A program made the translations under genes and the position numbers. 64,000 nucleotides of DNA from Vespula vulgaris. Its lineage: Eukaryota; Arthropoda; Insecta; Hymenoptera; Vespidae. Below the pieces are notes generated by a model, which did no database searches, had not been told where the DNA came from, and was given only the letters and a program-made list of their open reading frames with translations. The stretch covers positions 1,562,501 through 1,626,500 of the forward strand of contig NC_066599.1 of the NCBI RefSeq assembly GCF_905475345.1, written 5' to 3'. Position 1 is the stretch's first letter, and each line of letters starts with the position of its first letter. This document shows positions 39,639 to 52,527 of this stretch, piece by piece.

Positions 39639-39683
<45 letters not shown>

Positions 39684-40980
39684 CATGTCTGTCTTTTTCT
39701 CTTTTTCTTTCTTTCCTTTTTTTTCTTCTCCATTTTTTTTTCTTTTTTTCTTTTCCACCCTTTATACATAAAGTTTCCTAAAGTCCATGAGAGAAGATTC
39801 TCGGACGAGTCGATGTTAAATCTTGATAAGGCTCGGGAAATATTCGTACCTTTTTACGAGTACACGTATTTCTGTGGTTCTCTCTAAAAGAAAGACGAAA
39901 ATCCTTCCGTCTTATGCCACTCTAACAAGGATTAAGATCGAGCGCTCATTTTGGATTATGTTTTTTTTTTTTTTACAATTATACTGTTTCAAGTTTTAAC
40001 AGATGTTCGTTTCGTTTCATACCACATGGTGATCTTATTTTAATAATTGTAATGATTAACGATTTTAAATTTGTTAAATTATATTTATCGGTTTTGATTT
40101 TGCACGATGAATTAATTATTTTAGTTCATTTTCGTATAGAGTCGATATTTTCATACACTTGTTGTTACTTTTATGACGTTTCGATAATTAGTTAGATAAA
40201 ATTATTCATTGCACGTAGGATTATACGAGATAGATACTTACAACGTGGTTAATTTCAAAATGAGTTGAAAAAGAATAAATAACGACAAATATATGATAAT
40301 AATGACGATGATGATAACTTCAATAAATAAGTAAATAAGATGAACGAAACGATCTTCGTATTAACAACGTTACAATTATCACGAATTTCGATATATACGT
40401 ATATCATGAGCGTATAAATAAATACGAAAAAAAAAAAACAAATAAATTGCTCAAATGAAATTCTAAAGATTACAAAACAATAAATCGAATACAAAAATTC
40501 ATCTCGAAAGAAGAATAATCTTATAATTAGAAGCACCCACGATGTATGTAATTTAAACGAATAAAATTTACATTTCAACCTATTAGATATTAAATAAAAC
40601 GTAGAAACATATATACTTGATTAAACGAACGAACGAATTGTTATATAAAAAAAATGTTAATATTAAATAAATAATAAATATATACATACAGACAGACACA
40701 CGTAGCACACAAACAGATATACGCGTCTAAACTTTTGACATCATATTCAAAGAAAAGATGTCAAAAATTCTTGTCCACTTAATCTCATTGAAGAAAATCT
40801 TGATCCGAATACGTTAATGCATTCCGCGGATGCGAAGCTACTGCATTACTCGATCGCAATTTCACTTCAAAGCGGTCGTGTAATGCCCGTTGACAAAAGC
40901 CTTTAGCCAGGATACGGCTTCGAATAGAATTAAGCGGACGCCTAAAAGGATGATCCAGGTGGCTGGGTGCGCGAGCGCAC

Positions 40981-41064
40981 CTACCCGAACCCGTACCCAC
41001 AACCAGACCCACCCACACCCATACTCGCACCCACACTCACACTCACATCTCTACCCGTACCTAC
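40981..41064 (-). other. C-rich segment, G-rich on minus strand
   Basis: Eight CCC runs in 77 bp, many as ACCC units (CCCGAACCCGTACCC at the start). Loops of 3 and 9 bases make a quadruplex on the minus strand possible but not canonical throughout. Confidence 0.6.
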
Positions 41065-42309
41065 ATTTCCATAGGGAAAAGACTCATGGTAAAAACAATC
41101 CTCTTTCTCATTCTTCAACCTCTCGCAATGCCCCTACGTCCTTTACACCACCCACTCACCACCCACTACCACCACCAACCTCACACCACCCCCCTCTGCA
41201 AGCAAAATGAGCGAGCAGGGACACACAGCGAACGTAATTCTACGCTCCTTTCCTCGCAATGTCGCCAAATTAATTAGCCTCATTTTAACTACAGAGATAA
41301 TTCGTTGCTTTTCAAGAGAGAGAGAGGAGGGGGAAGAGTTCTCTGTCTCTTTTTCTTTCTTTCTTTCTTTCTTTCTTTCTGTATGTATATATTCGTTTAC
41401 TATACTTCGTTATATTTCGAGGACCTTTTCTTTTCTTTTATTTATTTATTTTTTTCGATCAATTTACTTTTTAAAACTCTATTTTATATCGTGTGTTCAA
41501 TGAATTTTGCAAAAAATGTTTTAGAAATCGTACACTTTCGAATGGATTCTTTCATCGATCGATCGTGTTCCAATATGGTTTGTTGTATATTTTTAATGGA
41601 TTTGAGATATATTTATTTTGGAAATTCAAGCTTTTCGAATTTGCGATTTTCCCTGTTCGAATCTTTATTCAAAATTCGTAATACTAGGTGTATGCGTAGT
41701 TTCATATTTTATTACTCTTATTTAAGTTTAACTTTTATTTGGCATATATCTTCACATTCACAGATAAGAGAATACAATTTTTATTTTTCATCTTTTACTT
41801 TTTAACAAGTCTAAAAGTGTATTCAAGTAAAAAAATATTAAATATTTCTATGCCGCCAGAATATTATATTTTCTCTCCTATGTTAACGGACATATAAAAT
41901 TGAAATTCTACACAGAAACTAAAACCAAAAAAAAAAAGAAAGAAAGAAAGAAAAAGAAAGAAAATAAAACAAAACAAAACAGAACAAAAAGAAAAAGAAG
42001 AAATGACCGATTCAACGCGTGCACGCAACGGAGCACAATGTTAAAAATTTATATTACAACTGGCAGAATTTTATGCAAATGTTCTCCCTTTGGAACGTCT
42101 ACGGTAATAATAATTATTCTTTCACGATGAAAAAAAAAAATTCACTTATGTCTTCCGACTCAGTCTCACATTAATTTCTATGTTACCGAACTGAAATTAG
42201 TGGAGTATCTTAAGCCCTAATTTCAGAACGATCTTACTGACGAATCTCCAACATCCAAGTGAACCGCGTTTCTATACCGCTTTAATTGCCTTAAAGAAGA
42301 GCTAGAGCT

Positions 42310-42314
42310 AGACA

Positions 42315-42363
<49 letters not shown>

Positions 42364-42449
42364 GAAGAAAGATAGACATATATATATATAGAGAGAGAGA
42401 GACAGAGAGAGAGAAAGTTAGATAGATAGATAGATAGAGAAAGAGAAAT

Positions 42450-42496
<47 letters not shown>

Positions 42497-42500
42497 GAAA
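42310..42500. repeat. GA/GATA compound microsatellite block
   Basis: Two long GA runs (42326-42362, 42449-42494) joined by TA, GACA and GATA units. Confidence 0.92.
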
Positions 42501-42716
42501 GACAGAGTCAGTGGCAGGAAGTAGGCGAAGAAAAGGCACGCGCCTGGTATTTAGGAGTGGCAGTAACGTAACAATAGGCCACTACAGAGGGTGGAAACGG
42601 TAATGGTGTGTCGCGGTTCGCCCGAGCTTACTTTTATGTCTCACCAGAGGTACTTCGAGCCCTTCTCTGTCTATCTCTATCTTTGTCCGACAACCGTGTT
42701 CTCTATCGTGAAATGT

Positions 42717-42718
<2 letters not shown>

Positions 42719-42766
<48 letters not shown>
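42719..42766. repeat. (GA)24 microsatellite
   Basis: 48 bp of GA, followed 72 bp later by a CT run that is its reverse complement. Confidence 0.94.
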
Positions 42767-42769
<3 letters not shown>

Positions 42770-42836
42770 GAGCCGACAAAGCCTCGCTTTGTCGCCGAGC
42801 TCCTTTCTCTATTATTAAATTGTGTGTTCTTCAAGC

Positions 42837-42838
<2 letters not shown>

Positions 42839-42872
<34 letters not shown>
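42839..42872. repeat. (CT)n microsatellite
   Basis: 34 bp of CT, the complementary arm to the GA run at 42719. Confidence 0.94.
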
Positions 42873-42879
<7 letters not shown>

Positions 42880-43166
42880 CTTCAGCACGTTGCTGGTGCA
42901 TCGCAACCCAGAAGCAATAGCCTGCGAGAGCTTCGACAAAGAGAGAGAGAGAGAGAGACACTTATACCTTACCACGAATTCTATTTTGTCCCTATAAGGG
43001 ACGAGAGCTTCCGTTTCTTCCTACACAGTACGTGCACCGAAATTCACTTTTCACGAATGAAAAAGACAAAACGGCTCTTTTCTGCTGTGACTTTCACGTG
43101 ATTCGAGTTATATAAAGTTAGTTTAAAAGATCGATCCGAGGTAGATGATATCTCGTAGATGATTTC

Positions 43167-43214
43167 TAATATACTTATATGTTTATATACTTATATGTTT
43201 AATATACTTATATG
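43167..43214. repeat. 16/17-bp tandem array, 3 copies
   Basis: TATATACTTATATGTT-type units three times, preceded by two GTAGATGAT units. Confidence 0.85.
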
Positions 43215-43825
43215 CAATTGTTTCATTAATTCTCTATAACGTTATTATCTAACTTTCGAATCGACCCGCTTATTTATTATTTTCTTCTCTGGTTTGCAAT
43301 TTTTAATTTCATTTAATTTCATTTTTGCCTTTTCGAAAAATTTACATTGGCATCAGCCACTGTTTCATATTTTTAATGCTTTTAATATTTTTCAAAGTAT
43401 ATGTTACAATAATATTATAATTAATACTAAAATTCTATTTCATAACAAAAGTTATAGAGAGTTAAAAATTTGTTTGTTTCAAGAGCAAAATATCGAAGGT
43501 ATAGGAAATCGTTTATCACGATCGAATAGTAGAGTAATCGAGTAAATATTACTATGAATGAGAAACTCTAATAAGGTTTGTCGTAAATAAAAAAAAAATA
43601 AAAAATGATCACGTAATCTTCCTTGACTCGTTCAAATTTGAACGAATGACCTCGACAATTTTTTCTCCTTTTTTTTTTTTGTCAGATCATATAAACATGT
43701 CCCTATAATATATAAAATTACCAATATAAAAAAGAAAAAAGAAGACGAGAGAAAGGAAAAAAAAAAAGACAGAATAATTAATAACAAGTAATAAGTAAAA
43801 ATTGATTATTACACGTGTTACTTAC

Positions 43826-43954
43826 AATCAACGGACACCTTGATCTGCTTGCTGACCGTAGGCGGAATACCATTGCTAGCGATGCAGAGATAAGCGCCCA
43901 TGTCTAGTCGAGAAATGCGTTCCATTTCTAGCGTCTCTCCCACCCATTCGAGCA
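43826..43954 (-). CDS. DIP/lachesin-like exon: second half of Ig2
   Basis: A minus-strand exon of 129 bp. With the carried-over G it reads VLEWVGETLEMERISRLD, then MGAYLCIASNGIPPTVSKQ and IKVSVD plus one base. LDMGAYLC is the F-strand motif with the second Ig2 cysteine. CIASNGxPPxVSK is a near-invariant block of DIP/lachesin Ig2. The acceptor is AATTACAG|TG and the donor GTTGATT|GTAAGTAA, leaving phase 1; in relatives the next exon opens Ig3 with a Phe-x-Pro-Met type start. No Ig3 exon follows in the remaining 43.8 kb, so the gene continues past the left edge or after a giant intron. No premature stop or frameshift is seen, so the gene looks functional. Confidence 0.93.
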
Positions 43955-44024
43955 CTGTAATTGGAATTTAAAGGGCGATTAAATCCACCGCGATAAGTTT
44001 TCACCGAAGAGCGAGAGCGAAACT

Positions 44025-44074
<50 letters not shown>

Positions 44075-45140
44075 AAGATAGAGACACATAGAGATAGAGA
44101 TAGAGAGAAAGAGAGAACGACAGAAGCTAGACATTAATTCGATACCTTCCGAACGGAGATAACTTTCCATTCCTTTTTCCTCTCTTCGCGTTCACGACTT
44201 TTCACAGATTCGAGTTAAAAAAAAAAAAAAAAAAGAGGATAGAAAAACATACTCTTTCTCTCTCTATTTCTCGCTTTGTCTCTCTTTCAATCAGTATACA
44301 CGTCGATTTTAATCAATCCACACGTCAAGACCCACAACACATTCTTTCTCTCTCTTTCTCTTTCTCTCTCTGTCTCTCTCTCTATTCCTTTTTCGTTCTA
44401 ATGATTAAGAAGAAAATATTCCCAGATAATTGACATTTCGATCGAAATATCATGTGATGCCTTCATTAGCAAAGATAATTATATATATCACGTGGCCTGT
44501 CAAATTATATTTTTGTCTCTATCTTTCTCTTTCTCTCTTTTTTTGAGATGTGTGTGTGTGTGTGTATGCTCGCCGACGTTAATAGAGAAGAGGAAAGCTG
44601 ACTCTCCCTACCGAGCAGATTTTTTTCGAAGCTTCCACATTTCATCTTTGAGAACGGTGAGTGTCATTATTTTTAATTGCCGCATACACGTAGAGGTCGT
44701 CGAACCTATCGGAAAGCAGTTCGCCCTAAACCTACGTTTTCTCTCTCTCTCTCTCTCTCTCCCATGTCCTTTCGAAATGCTTCCCTCTGACGAATCAACG
44801 AAAGCCGAAATTCCAGATGAAATATCTCGGATTCGTGTAAACGACTACGCAAAGGATTTGAAAACGTTTAAACCGAACGCAAGTTCTCCCTTAACGCCGG
44901 CGTACGGTTCTTTTTTTCTTGTCTCGTTTTTTTTCCCCTCTTTTTTCTCTTTTTATTAATTTCCAATGCATATCCAAATTATTCTAGGCTATTCGAAAAA
45001 TATTCGGCTTTCAAATCGGTATCGAAAATTTTTTTATTTTCCAAATATTCCCTGCACGAGTCTACGAAAATAAAATCAACGGTGGGGAATAAACATTGCA
45101 ATTATACTTGAAAGCAATCGATGCCAATCTACATAGGCGT

Positions 45141-45171
<31 letters not shown>

Positions 45172-45458
45172 CACGTTTACATGTTAAATTTATTTGTTAG
45201 AATTAATTAATAATCCTTTATAACATATTTTTAAACAATCGACCTCTTTTTCTCCGTTACTAAAAAAAAAAAAAAATAGAAAAATAGAAAAAAGAAGCAG
45301 AGAAAAATTTCACGTATCTGTAATTACATATCCGTATATTAATTATTGTAGAATAAATCGAGCATGGGTAGATAAAAAGTTGTAAAATAATTCCTAGAAA
45401 GAAAGTTTCGGATTACCCTATCCTAAAAAAAAAAAAAAAGAAAGAAAGAACTACTCAC
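43955..45458 (-). other. Intron between the two Ig2 exons (1,504 bp)
   Basis: Bounded by GTGAGTAG and AATTACAG in the minus sense. It contains a GA tract (44036-44071), several CT-rich runs and an A tract near 44220-44235. No other coding signal was seen. The plus-strand frame over 44492-44959 is largely pyrimidine-repeat translation. Confidence 0.85.
44036..44071. repeat. (GA)n microsatellite
   Basis: 36 bp of GA, inside the 1.5-kb intron. Confidence 0.93.
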
Positions 45459-45617
45459 CGGAAAGACTTTTATTGATCGTGATTTTCGAATTGTCATCTC
45501 TTTTCCAACGAATGCTGGGTATTGGACTTCCGGTTGCTTTGCACGTCAAAGTTACGTTTGCACCCTCTCGTACTATAGCATCTGAGGAACTCTGTGAATC
45601 GTCGATATTCGGTGGAA
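45459..45617 (-). CDS. DIP/lachesin-like exon: first half of Ig2
   Basis: A minus-strand exon of 159 bp starting two bases into a codon and ending one base into the next. Joined to the preceding exon it completes a Val and reads VPPNIDD, the typical Ig1-Ig2 linker of DIP/lachesin proteins. Then come DAIVREGANVTLTC (A' and B strands with the first Ig2 cysteine), KATGSPIPSIRWKRDD (C strand tryptophan) and KITINKSLS. NVT and NKS are N-glycosylation sequons. The acceptor is TTTTTCAG|TT and the donor CTTTCCG|GTGAGTAG. The phase match with both neighbours across introns of 10.96 kb and 1.5 kb confirms one transcript. A split of Ig2 between the C and E strands is expected for this family. Confidence 0.93.
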
Positions 45618-45837
45618 CTGAAAAAGAAAAGAAACTTTCGTCGGTACATGCTCGGTCAGTAGTATACTATAATACAATAAAATTTCCATGGGAAATCGAC
45701 TAACGCGCGTTGAAGAGAGAAAGACGAAAATAGAAAAAGAAAAAAAAAAGAAAAAAAGAGAGAGAAAGAAAGACACGTTAAGATCGAAGGAACTACTAAA
45801 ACTAAATCGATATCACCTTTCTCTCTTTCTCTTTCTC

Positions 45838-45881
45838 TGTCTGTCTGTCTGTCTGCCTGTCTGTCTGCCTGCCTGTCTCTC
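45838..45881. repeat. (CTGT)n/(CTGC)n array
   Basis: About ten tetramers with CTGC variants. Translates as a Val/Cys/Leu/Pro-rich spurious frame. Confidence 0.92.
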
Positions 45882-46382
45882 TATCTTTCTTTCGTTCTCG
45901 CTCTTAAAGAATCTTCGTAGAACGAATAATTTATAGATACGTTCATTTAAATTTACGAGCACACAGGCTAGGAATTTCGATCGAAACTTCGCTTATTCTC
46001 GCCTCGGCTGATTATTTTTCAATTCCCATTGAGCGGAAATACTCGATCAGTGTTCTACGAAACTACGACGCTGTATATAGCCCGCAAGAAAGGGCTATTT
46101 TCGAGGTGAAATAGAATTCTATCTAACATAGAAATGTAATATTCTAAAACGTAGCTGTTTCAATGATTAATCCGATTCCGAGTTACAAGATTTAGATCTT
46201 GAGATAAAGATCGTCGGGCTATTTCTCATTTCAAATTCAAACTCAAATGTACGATTATTGGATAGAGACAGTTTCTCTCGAAGGGACAGGATTACCTATT
46301 TCAACGTTTTACACATGTGCTACGCATATCAAGAGTTGTAGAATCGGTGCGAACTCGATGAAAACTTTCGATAGAAATTGCA

Positions 46383-46386
<4 letters not shown>

Positions 46387-46441
<55 letters not shown>
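46387..46441. repeat. (CT)27 microsatellite
   Basis: 55 bp of uninterrupted CT; on the transcribed minus strand this is a GA tract. Confidence 0.95.
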
Positions 46442-46444
<3 letters not shown>

Positions 46445-46780
46445 CTCTCTTTTGTAGAAACGACTTTTATTCGACTCTCCTTATCGTTTTATTCTTCCGC
46501 AAAGGGTAAAGTTATAGAAGGTTAAAATTGCATAAATCTTACGATCGACCACTGCATTGCTCTCTACGAACATAATTCTTATGGAATTCCGATGGGAAAA
46601 TTCACTATGAAAAGAGACGATAAAAAAAGAAAAAGAGAGAAAGAGAGAAAAAGAAAAGGGAAAAAAAACGAGGTTACAATTTTTCGATCGAAAGGGACCA
46701 CCTGTACGAAGATCCTATTCTTACGATGCGCAAATCGATTATGCGTCAAGAAGATGTCTTGTCATGTGAAACAGAGAGAA

Positions 46781-46822
<42 letters not shown>

Positions 46823-47637
46823 TCCGTTTACGAGCATAGAAAGATTCGAAAGGTGGATTTTAAGTCTGGCAGGAAACGAGAAGCGTTCGAAGATAAGAGA
46901 GAGAGAAAGAGAGAGAGAGAGAAAAAGTAAAAAGAAGAAGAAAAAAAGAAAGAAAAAGTGGGGAAAGGAGGGTGGAAATCCCCGTTAAAAACTCGTAATC
47001 ACTGGTGATAAGAGGCCCTCCTTCCTACCGTGAAAGAAATGTCCTTGGGAAGGATACGAATCGTTTTCTTTCTCTTCTTCCTTCTACCGAAGAAAGAGAG
47101 AAACGTATAACACCATCGGAAAAATATTGTCCTTTCTACCTAGAAGAATTACGATTTTATAGTCCGACAATATTTTTCAGATGGTATACTGTGTTTTTCT
47201 AGCTTCTTTCGATTTTCTCCCTCCCTCTCCCTCTCTCTCTTTTTCTTTCTCTTACCACCCCGTTTCTCTCTTACTTTCTCTCGTCTCATCATCTTCTTCT
47301 TCTTCTTCTTCTTCTTTATCTTCGACAATTACAAAAGCGGCTTAACTATGAAATTACAGATAATCTCCGTGATAAAATCAATAATAATCCAGATCGATCG
47401 TTCTTTATTAACGAGTCATAATTTTGTTTTCTCTCATACGTGTTCTCCCTCACATTTTCTTTTCTTTCTTCCTATCATTAATTAACAAGGAAATAAAATT
47501 TATCCCTTTTATAAATATCTATAATATCCTTTGTCGATTTAAAATGAATAAATATGATATATGACGAATCGGATGTAAAGCTATGACTATGATATTCATA
47601 GCGATAATCTTCGTAAGATAACAATCGGATTTACGCA

Positions 47638-47739
47638 ATGGAAGACGATATTTACGAAGGCGAAGGAGGCTCGCTATCAAGAGATTTCGAGGATGGTTTG
47701 GCTAACGTAGAATTGACCGAGGATAAATTTCACAGGTGA
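47638..47739 (+). other. Short acidic open frame with donor-like end, unrecognised
   Basis: An ATG at 47638 opens 33 codons (MEDDIYEGEGGSLSRDF, then EDGLANVELTEDKFHR) before TGA, with an in-frame stop upstream. The sequence is non-repetitive, rich in Asp/Glu and has protein-like composition, unlike its repeat-laden neighbours. CACAG|GTGATT at 47735/47736 could be a 5' splice site, so this might be the first coding exon of a gene nested on the opposite strand inside the intron. No family was recognised and the length alone is well within chance. Confidence 0.2.
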
Positions 47740-47827
47740 TTTCGATTCCGAAGTCGGGACGGGCTCTAACCCCAAACTCATATATCTTGTACGTTACTGA
47801 GATATCTAGGGTTAGCTTTACAAGCTT

Positions 47828-47859
<32 letters not shown>

Positions 47860-48382
47860 TTTCACTTTCTCTGTTTGTATGTGTAACAGAAAATTCGACG
47901 ATTCGTCGTCGTGAAATACATACACACGCGATTTCTTCAAATAACGACAATCGTTTCTATCGACTTGTATTTAAACTTTTATATCTTAAAAATATCAGTT
48001 TAAATCAATCCGTTATTAATAAAATTTCTGTATTCTATTATTACTGTGATTATAAAAAAAATATATATATATATACATAAAACAGTAATAATGGTTAACT
48101 TTTTAATATCTTGAATGAATAAGTTACGTGCTCGTTATTTCTAATCGTTATCAATCGTGATATAAAATGTAAAAGAAACATTACGGCTCGTTTTGCAATT
48201 AAAAACGTATCTATATAGAATATACGTACGTAGAATGCATACATAACTATATAACATACGGGCTCTTTCCATCCATTAACTGTCTCGAGCACCGCCTGTT
48301 ACGTTATTGTTTCACGACTTTACGGAAATCCTACTGCAATTCTCATTTCCCCTTTCCACTTTCATGGTAACATAGTGTAACA

Positions 48383-48448
48383 CGTACGATGCGTACGTAC
48401 GTATATACGTACGTATCTACGTACGTATGTATGTACGTGTATGTACGT
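48383..48448. repeat. (ACGT)n/(ATGT)n array
   Basis: Self-complementary ACGT units with ATGT/ATAT interruptions, dense in CpG and able to fold on itself. Confidence 0.9.
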
Positions 48449-48568
48449 AAAGGTTTCAAGCAACGTTCTGGCTTTTGTAAAAGAACGCGGGTCGTTAGTC
48501 TCTTCCGACCTATCAGCCTGCATCAAAAGGAGAATAAAAAAGAAAAAAGTAGAAAAGAAGAGAGAAAC

Positions 48569-48608
<40 letters not shown>

Positions 48609-50476
48609 GCCGAGCGGTTGGCACCGTGTAAGATACGTCATTAAAAACTCTTCTCTCTGACCGAGCGTGAAGCTAACAAAGAAGTTAAAAAAAGGATAGA
48701 GACAAGGCTGGTAGAAAGTAAAAACCTCTGTCCATCTCTCCATCCACGTTCTCATCGTGGAAACGTGTTTACCACAAAATGCCTCAACACACGCTCCCAA
48801 GCTACCGTTTTTTATTCCACCTCTTGCTTCGTCGTCCTTTGGAGTGCCACTCTTCTTCGTCCTACGTCGTTAAGCGTATTAACGTGACGCCACCAACGCT
48901 GACCGCTATTGTCCTCGACTCGGAGAATGAATAAACGATATTCGTTTAACTTGATATCATCGTGTATTTTAATATTGAATTACGTGTATCGAAATAAAAT
49001 GTTCTTCTATTTATTTATTTATTTATTTATTTATTTTCTTTTTCTTTTTTTTTTATATACACGACTTTGTTACGCGTCTGTTATTTATTAAACAAAATTA
49101 AAGGTAACCACGATATCTTCGAACCTTTGAAAATAGATACGTATTTCAATACGTCGTCATCCTGCAAGCTACTCTCAAAAACATACGATACAAATTCTTT
49201 TCCTCGAATTTATATTTATCGAAATTAGAGTTAGTCGAAGCTTTATGATCCTGGATCGTTCGATCGTCATTTCAATTGCAATTACCTTTAATCGATCTTA
49301 CGAATCACGACTTTAGTTTCCTTTTCTTCTCTCTCTTTTTTTTTTTTTTTTTTTTTAAATCGAAGTTCGATCATTCTTTTTTTATATATAATTTTGAAGA
49401 AAATTAATAAATGAGTGAGATCAACGATTAAGCAGAACGAGCAATCTGATCTTATTTCTCTTTCTCTCTCTCTTTTTCTTTCTCTGGGGACGTTTCGATA
49501 TTGAACGAAGAGAGACGGAAAGAGAAAGAGACAATTTGCATTCCGTATCGGCGTAATATTCCAACGTGGCGGTCATCGCGATTCCCAAGTGTCGTTTTCC
49601 CGTTACTTTCATGTATGCACGCTTGAGTGCACATACAGGGTGCTCCACGACGATCCGCACTTGCATCGAAATCGTCGAATCTTCTATAGTGGTCCTACCG
49701 AAGATAAAACTCGGCCAAGTCGAAATCGTACTTTGCTATTTGTTTTTCTTTCTCTCTATCTGTTTTTTTCTTTCATGATTTATATTAGAACACAATTGAA
49801 TCAATTTTCACATCGTTTTCCTATTGCTTTGCGATTAATTAACTATTTATAACTCGTATTATTATTAATTAGTTAATAACGAAGAACGAAACAAAAAGAA
49901 TCGTCATTTACGATTCATCGAGTATAAATGAAGAAAAAAAGAGAGAGAGAGAGCTTAGGCAAATATTAACGAAACCATCTTGATTCTTGACGTTAATAAA
50001 CGAACAAAGACGATTTTAATTGCATTAACATTCAACCTTTGCCATATTATTTGATAATTATCTACGACGATCTTTGAACATTTCCTCGTTTAACTGTTTA
50101 ACTCACTCGATACCGTCGATGAAATAAAAAAATTTTTATTTAATTGACATCCAATACGATCGAATAAAACTTCCCATTCTATATATATATATTTTTTTAC
50201 AAATATTTATTCTCTCCTTTCTTTTTCTTATTCATCGAAATATTGACTAGATCCTACGAAATAAATCATTTCCATGTGTGATAAAAAATATGTTACATTA
50301 CGTATAATACATACATATATACAAAGTATAATACATACATAGCGAGTATCTAATTAATATGGGATTATCGTCGAGCTATAAAAATTACAAGAAGGCTTTT
50401 TCTTTAAGCATGACTTAAATAATAAAAAGAAACGAACCCTGGGGAAACTATGGGCTCGTGAAACGAACCGAACTGT

Positions 50477-50478
<2 letters not shown>

Positions 50479-50541
<63 letters not shown>

Positions 50542-50562
50542 AATAAAAAGAGAGAGAGAGAG
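50479..50562. repeat. CT tract and GA tract in inverted order
   Basis: About 60 bp of CT (50479-50540), a 9-base spacer, then 13 bp of GA (50550-50562). The GA arm can pair with CT to form a tight hairpin in DNA or pre-mRNA. Confidence 0.9.
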
Positions 50563-50752
50563 TATTAAAAAAAAAAAAAAAAAATACAAAAAAAAAAGAA
50601 AAAAGAGTCATGATACGCTTTTTATTTCGACGCAAGCACAAGCAGCTTGATTCTGTACGGACAAGCGAACCGTGAATATACGCGATGAAATGACGTTGGC
50701 CACTTGGGACGGTTCGTTTAGTAGCCCCGACCTCCAGAGAGAATGAACGAGC

Positions 50753-50813
50753 CTCTCTCTATCTCTATCTCTATCTCTATCTCTATCTCTATATCTCTTT
50801 CTATCTCTCTGTC
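50753..50813. repeat. (TATCTC)n array
   Basis: About six TATCTC hexamers within CT-rich DNA. Confidence 0.92.
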
Positions 50814-51590
50814 TGCATATTCATACGTAAACTCGGCCGGATGTCCCGTTTTGCGTGCCTCGGAATACCCGTCGACATTCGTATCATTTGCACGATTATG
50901 TACATTCGTGGAAACCACTATTTTTCTATTCTATTTTCTTTTCTTTCTTTTTTTTTTGTTTTTTTTGTTTCTTTCTTTCTTTTTCTTTTTTTTGTGTATG
51001 TGTGTGTGTTTTTTTTTAATGGACAATGGTGGGGAGAGAAAGCAAAAGGGAATAAAAATTGTAGAGAAGGGAGAAAAAGATATGGACCGTTTCACTCGAT
51101 AAACTGATAAAGAAGAGAAATGATATAAAAGGGAAAGTGAGAAAGGTGAATGAGTGGTTAAGATTATTTTGATATAAATAATATACAATGAACGTGGATA
51201 TGTTATATGTATGTATATTTTTAATAAATAACAAAAGTAAAAGAGCTTTCATGGTTTAATAAATATAAGAGAGATTTTACGAGAAATATAATCAATTCGA
51301 ATATCCGTTTATAATAGTGAATTAATTCTAGTACAATACTACAACTTCCTATTTGTGAGAGATGTAAAGAAAGAAAACAAGAGAAAAATTACAGGCAAAT
51401 TATTTCAACGAAAGAATTATATATTTGAATAAATAACAATAACAAAAGAGCTCGGCGATCGAATAAATATAAAAGATTTAACGTTGAATAAAATCAATTT
51501 AAATATCTGTTTAATGAATTAACTCGAGTTACTTACTTCGATGTGTATTCGTAGATGCGAAAAAAGAAAGAAAGAGTAGAACAAATAAAA

Positions 51591-51621
<31 letters not shown>

Positions 51622-52493
51622 AGGAGATACAAAAAAATTACGGAATTAAAAGAAAGAAACAAAGAAAAAAAAAGAAAGAGAGAAAGAAGTAATTCTGTTC
51701 GATCGTTGTTCCATTCGGCGCTTGCGAGAAACACAACACTCTTATTTTATCCCTCCCTCGTTATTTTTTTTTTCTTTTTCTTTTTTTTTTTGTTTTCCTT
51801 TTCTTTTTTTCGGAGACTCCGCTTTTTGTCCGAACGATTTTCTTCCTCTTTTCTTTACTCCTCGTGTTTCTTCTACGGAATATTACAGGGGCTCGTGTAA
51901 ATAAGACTGTGCTCTCCTTCTAACGGCGGTTAAAATACTTTGCCGAGTAAGTAAACTAAAGTTTAATTTCTTCGTCGAGCACTAAGGTGGACTCACTTTT
52001 CCGCTTAATTCAGGCGTGGATATACGAGGGTTACGTAAAAGGGAGAATAAGGGCGAGGAGGGATAGGTAAGGGAACAGAGTTGGAGGGATGAGGGTGGAG
52101 AGGAAACGACGGTGGTTAAAACAACAGCGAAGAAATAATTTTTCAATTTTTAGACGATGTCCCTTCCTCTTTCGACAAGTATTCCATCAATACTTGTTTT
52201 CGATTGATTCGATATAAGGAATACTGTTTTATCATTGATGGAATAATTGCTTGATATCCTTGCTCGAATAATTAACGATCGTTACGGTTAATCGACGTGA
52301 GAGAGGATTATTATGGATCGATATTTGAAATTTATTTACTAGGGTATGAATGAGAAAAAGAAAATTATTTATATCGTTTAATTTTCGTCTGAAAGAGGAT
52401 CGTTAAAAAGAATCGTCTTTAATTCGTGAAATATGAGAACGACCTTTGATTTCAATAAATTGAAGATGAATCATCTTGAAAGAAGCTTCTTTT

Positions 52494-52498
<5 letters not shown>

Positions 52499-52527
<29 letters not shown>
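52499..52527. repeat. Poly-A run of 29
   Basis: Longest A homopolymer seen. It is not preceded by recognisable retroelement sequence, and I see no target-site duplication. Confidence 0.92.

Larger units (their letters stand above)
34351..43825. other. No gene seen: downstream side of the last visible exon
   Basis: In the minus sense this follows the donor at 43825 and is probably intron. It holds GA/CT tracts (34482-34509, 34644-34690, 35452-35488, 35590-35632, 42310-42500, 42719-42766, 42839-42872), AAAAC/AAAAT at 36216-36262, a 14-bp array at 37565-37620, C-rich DNA at 40981-41190 and a 16/17-bp array at 43167-43214. GC-elevated islands at 36290-36600, 38970-39235 and 39780-39950 have no frame I can support. 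No Ig3 exon was found. Confidence 0.65.

Noticed and set aside
52499..52527. Poly-A run as the tail of a retroposed copy
   Set aside because: No upstream gene-like sequence and no target-site duplication recognised.
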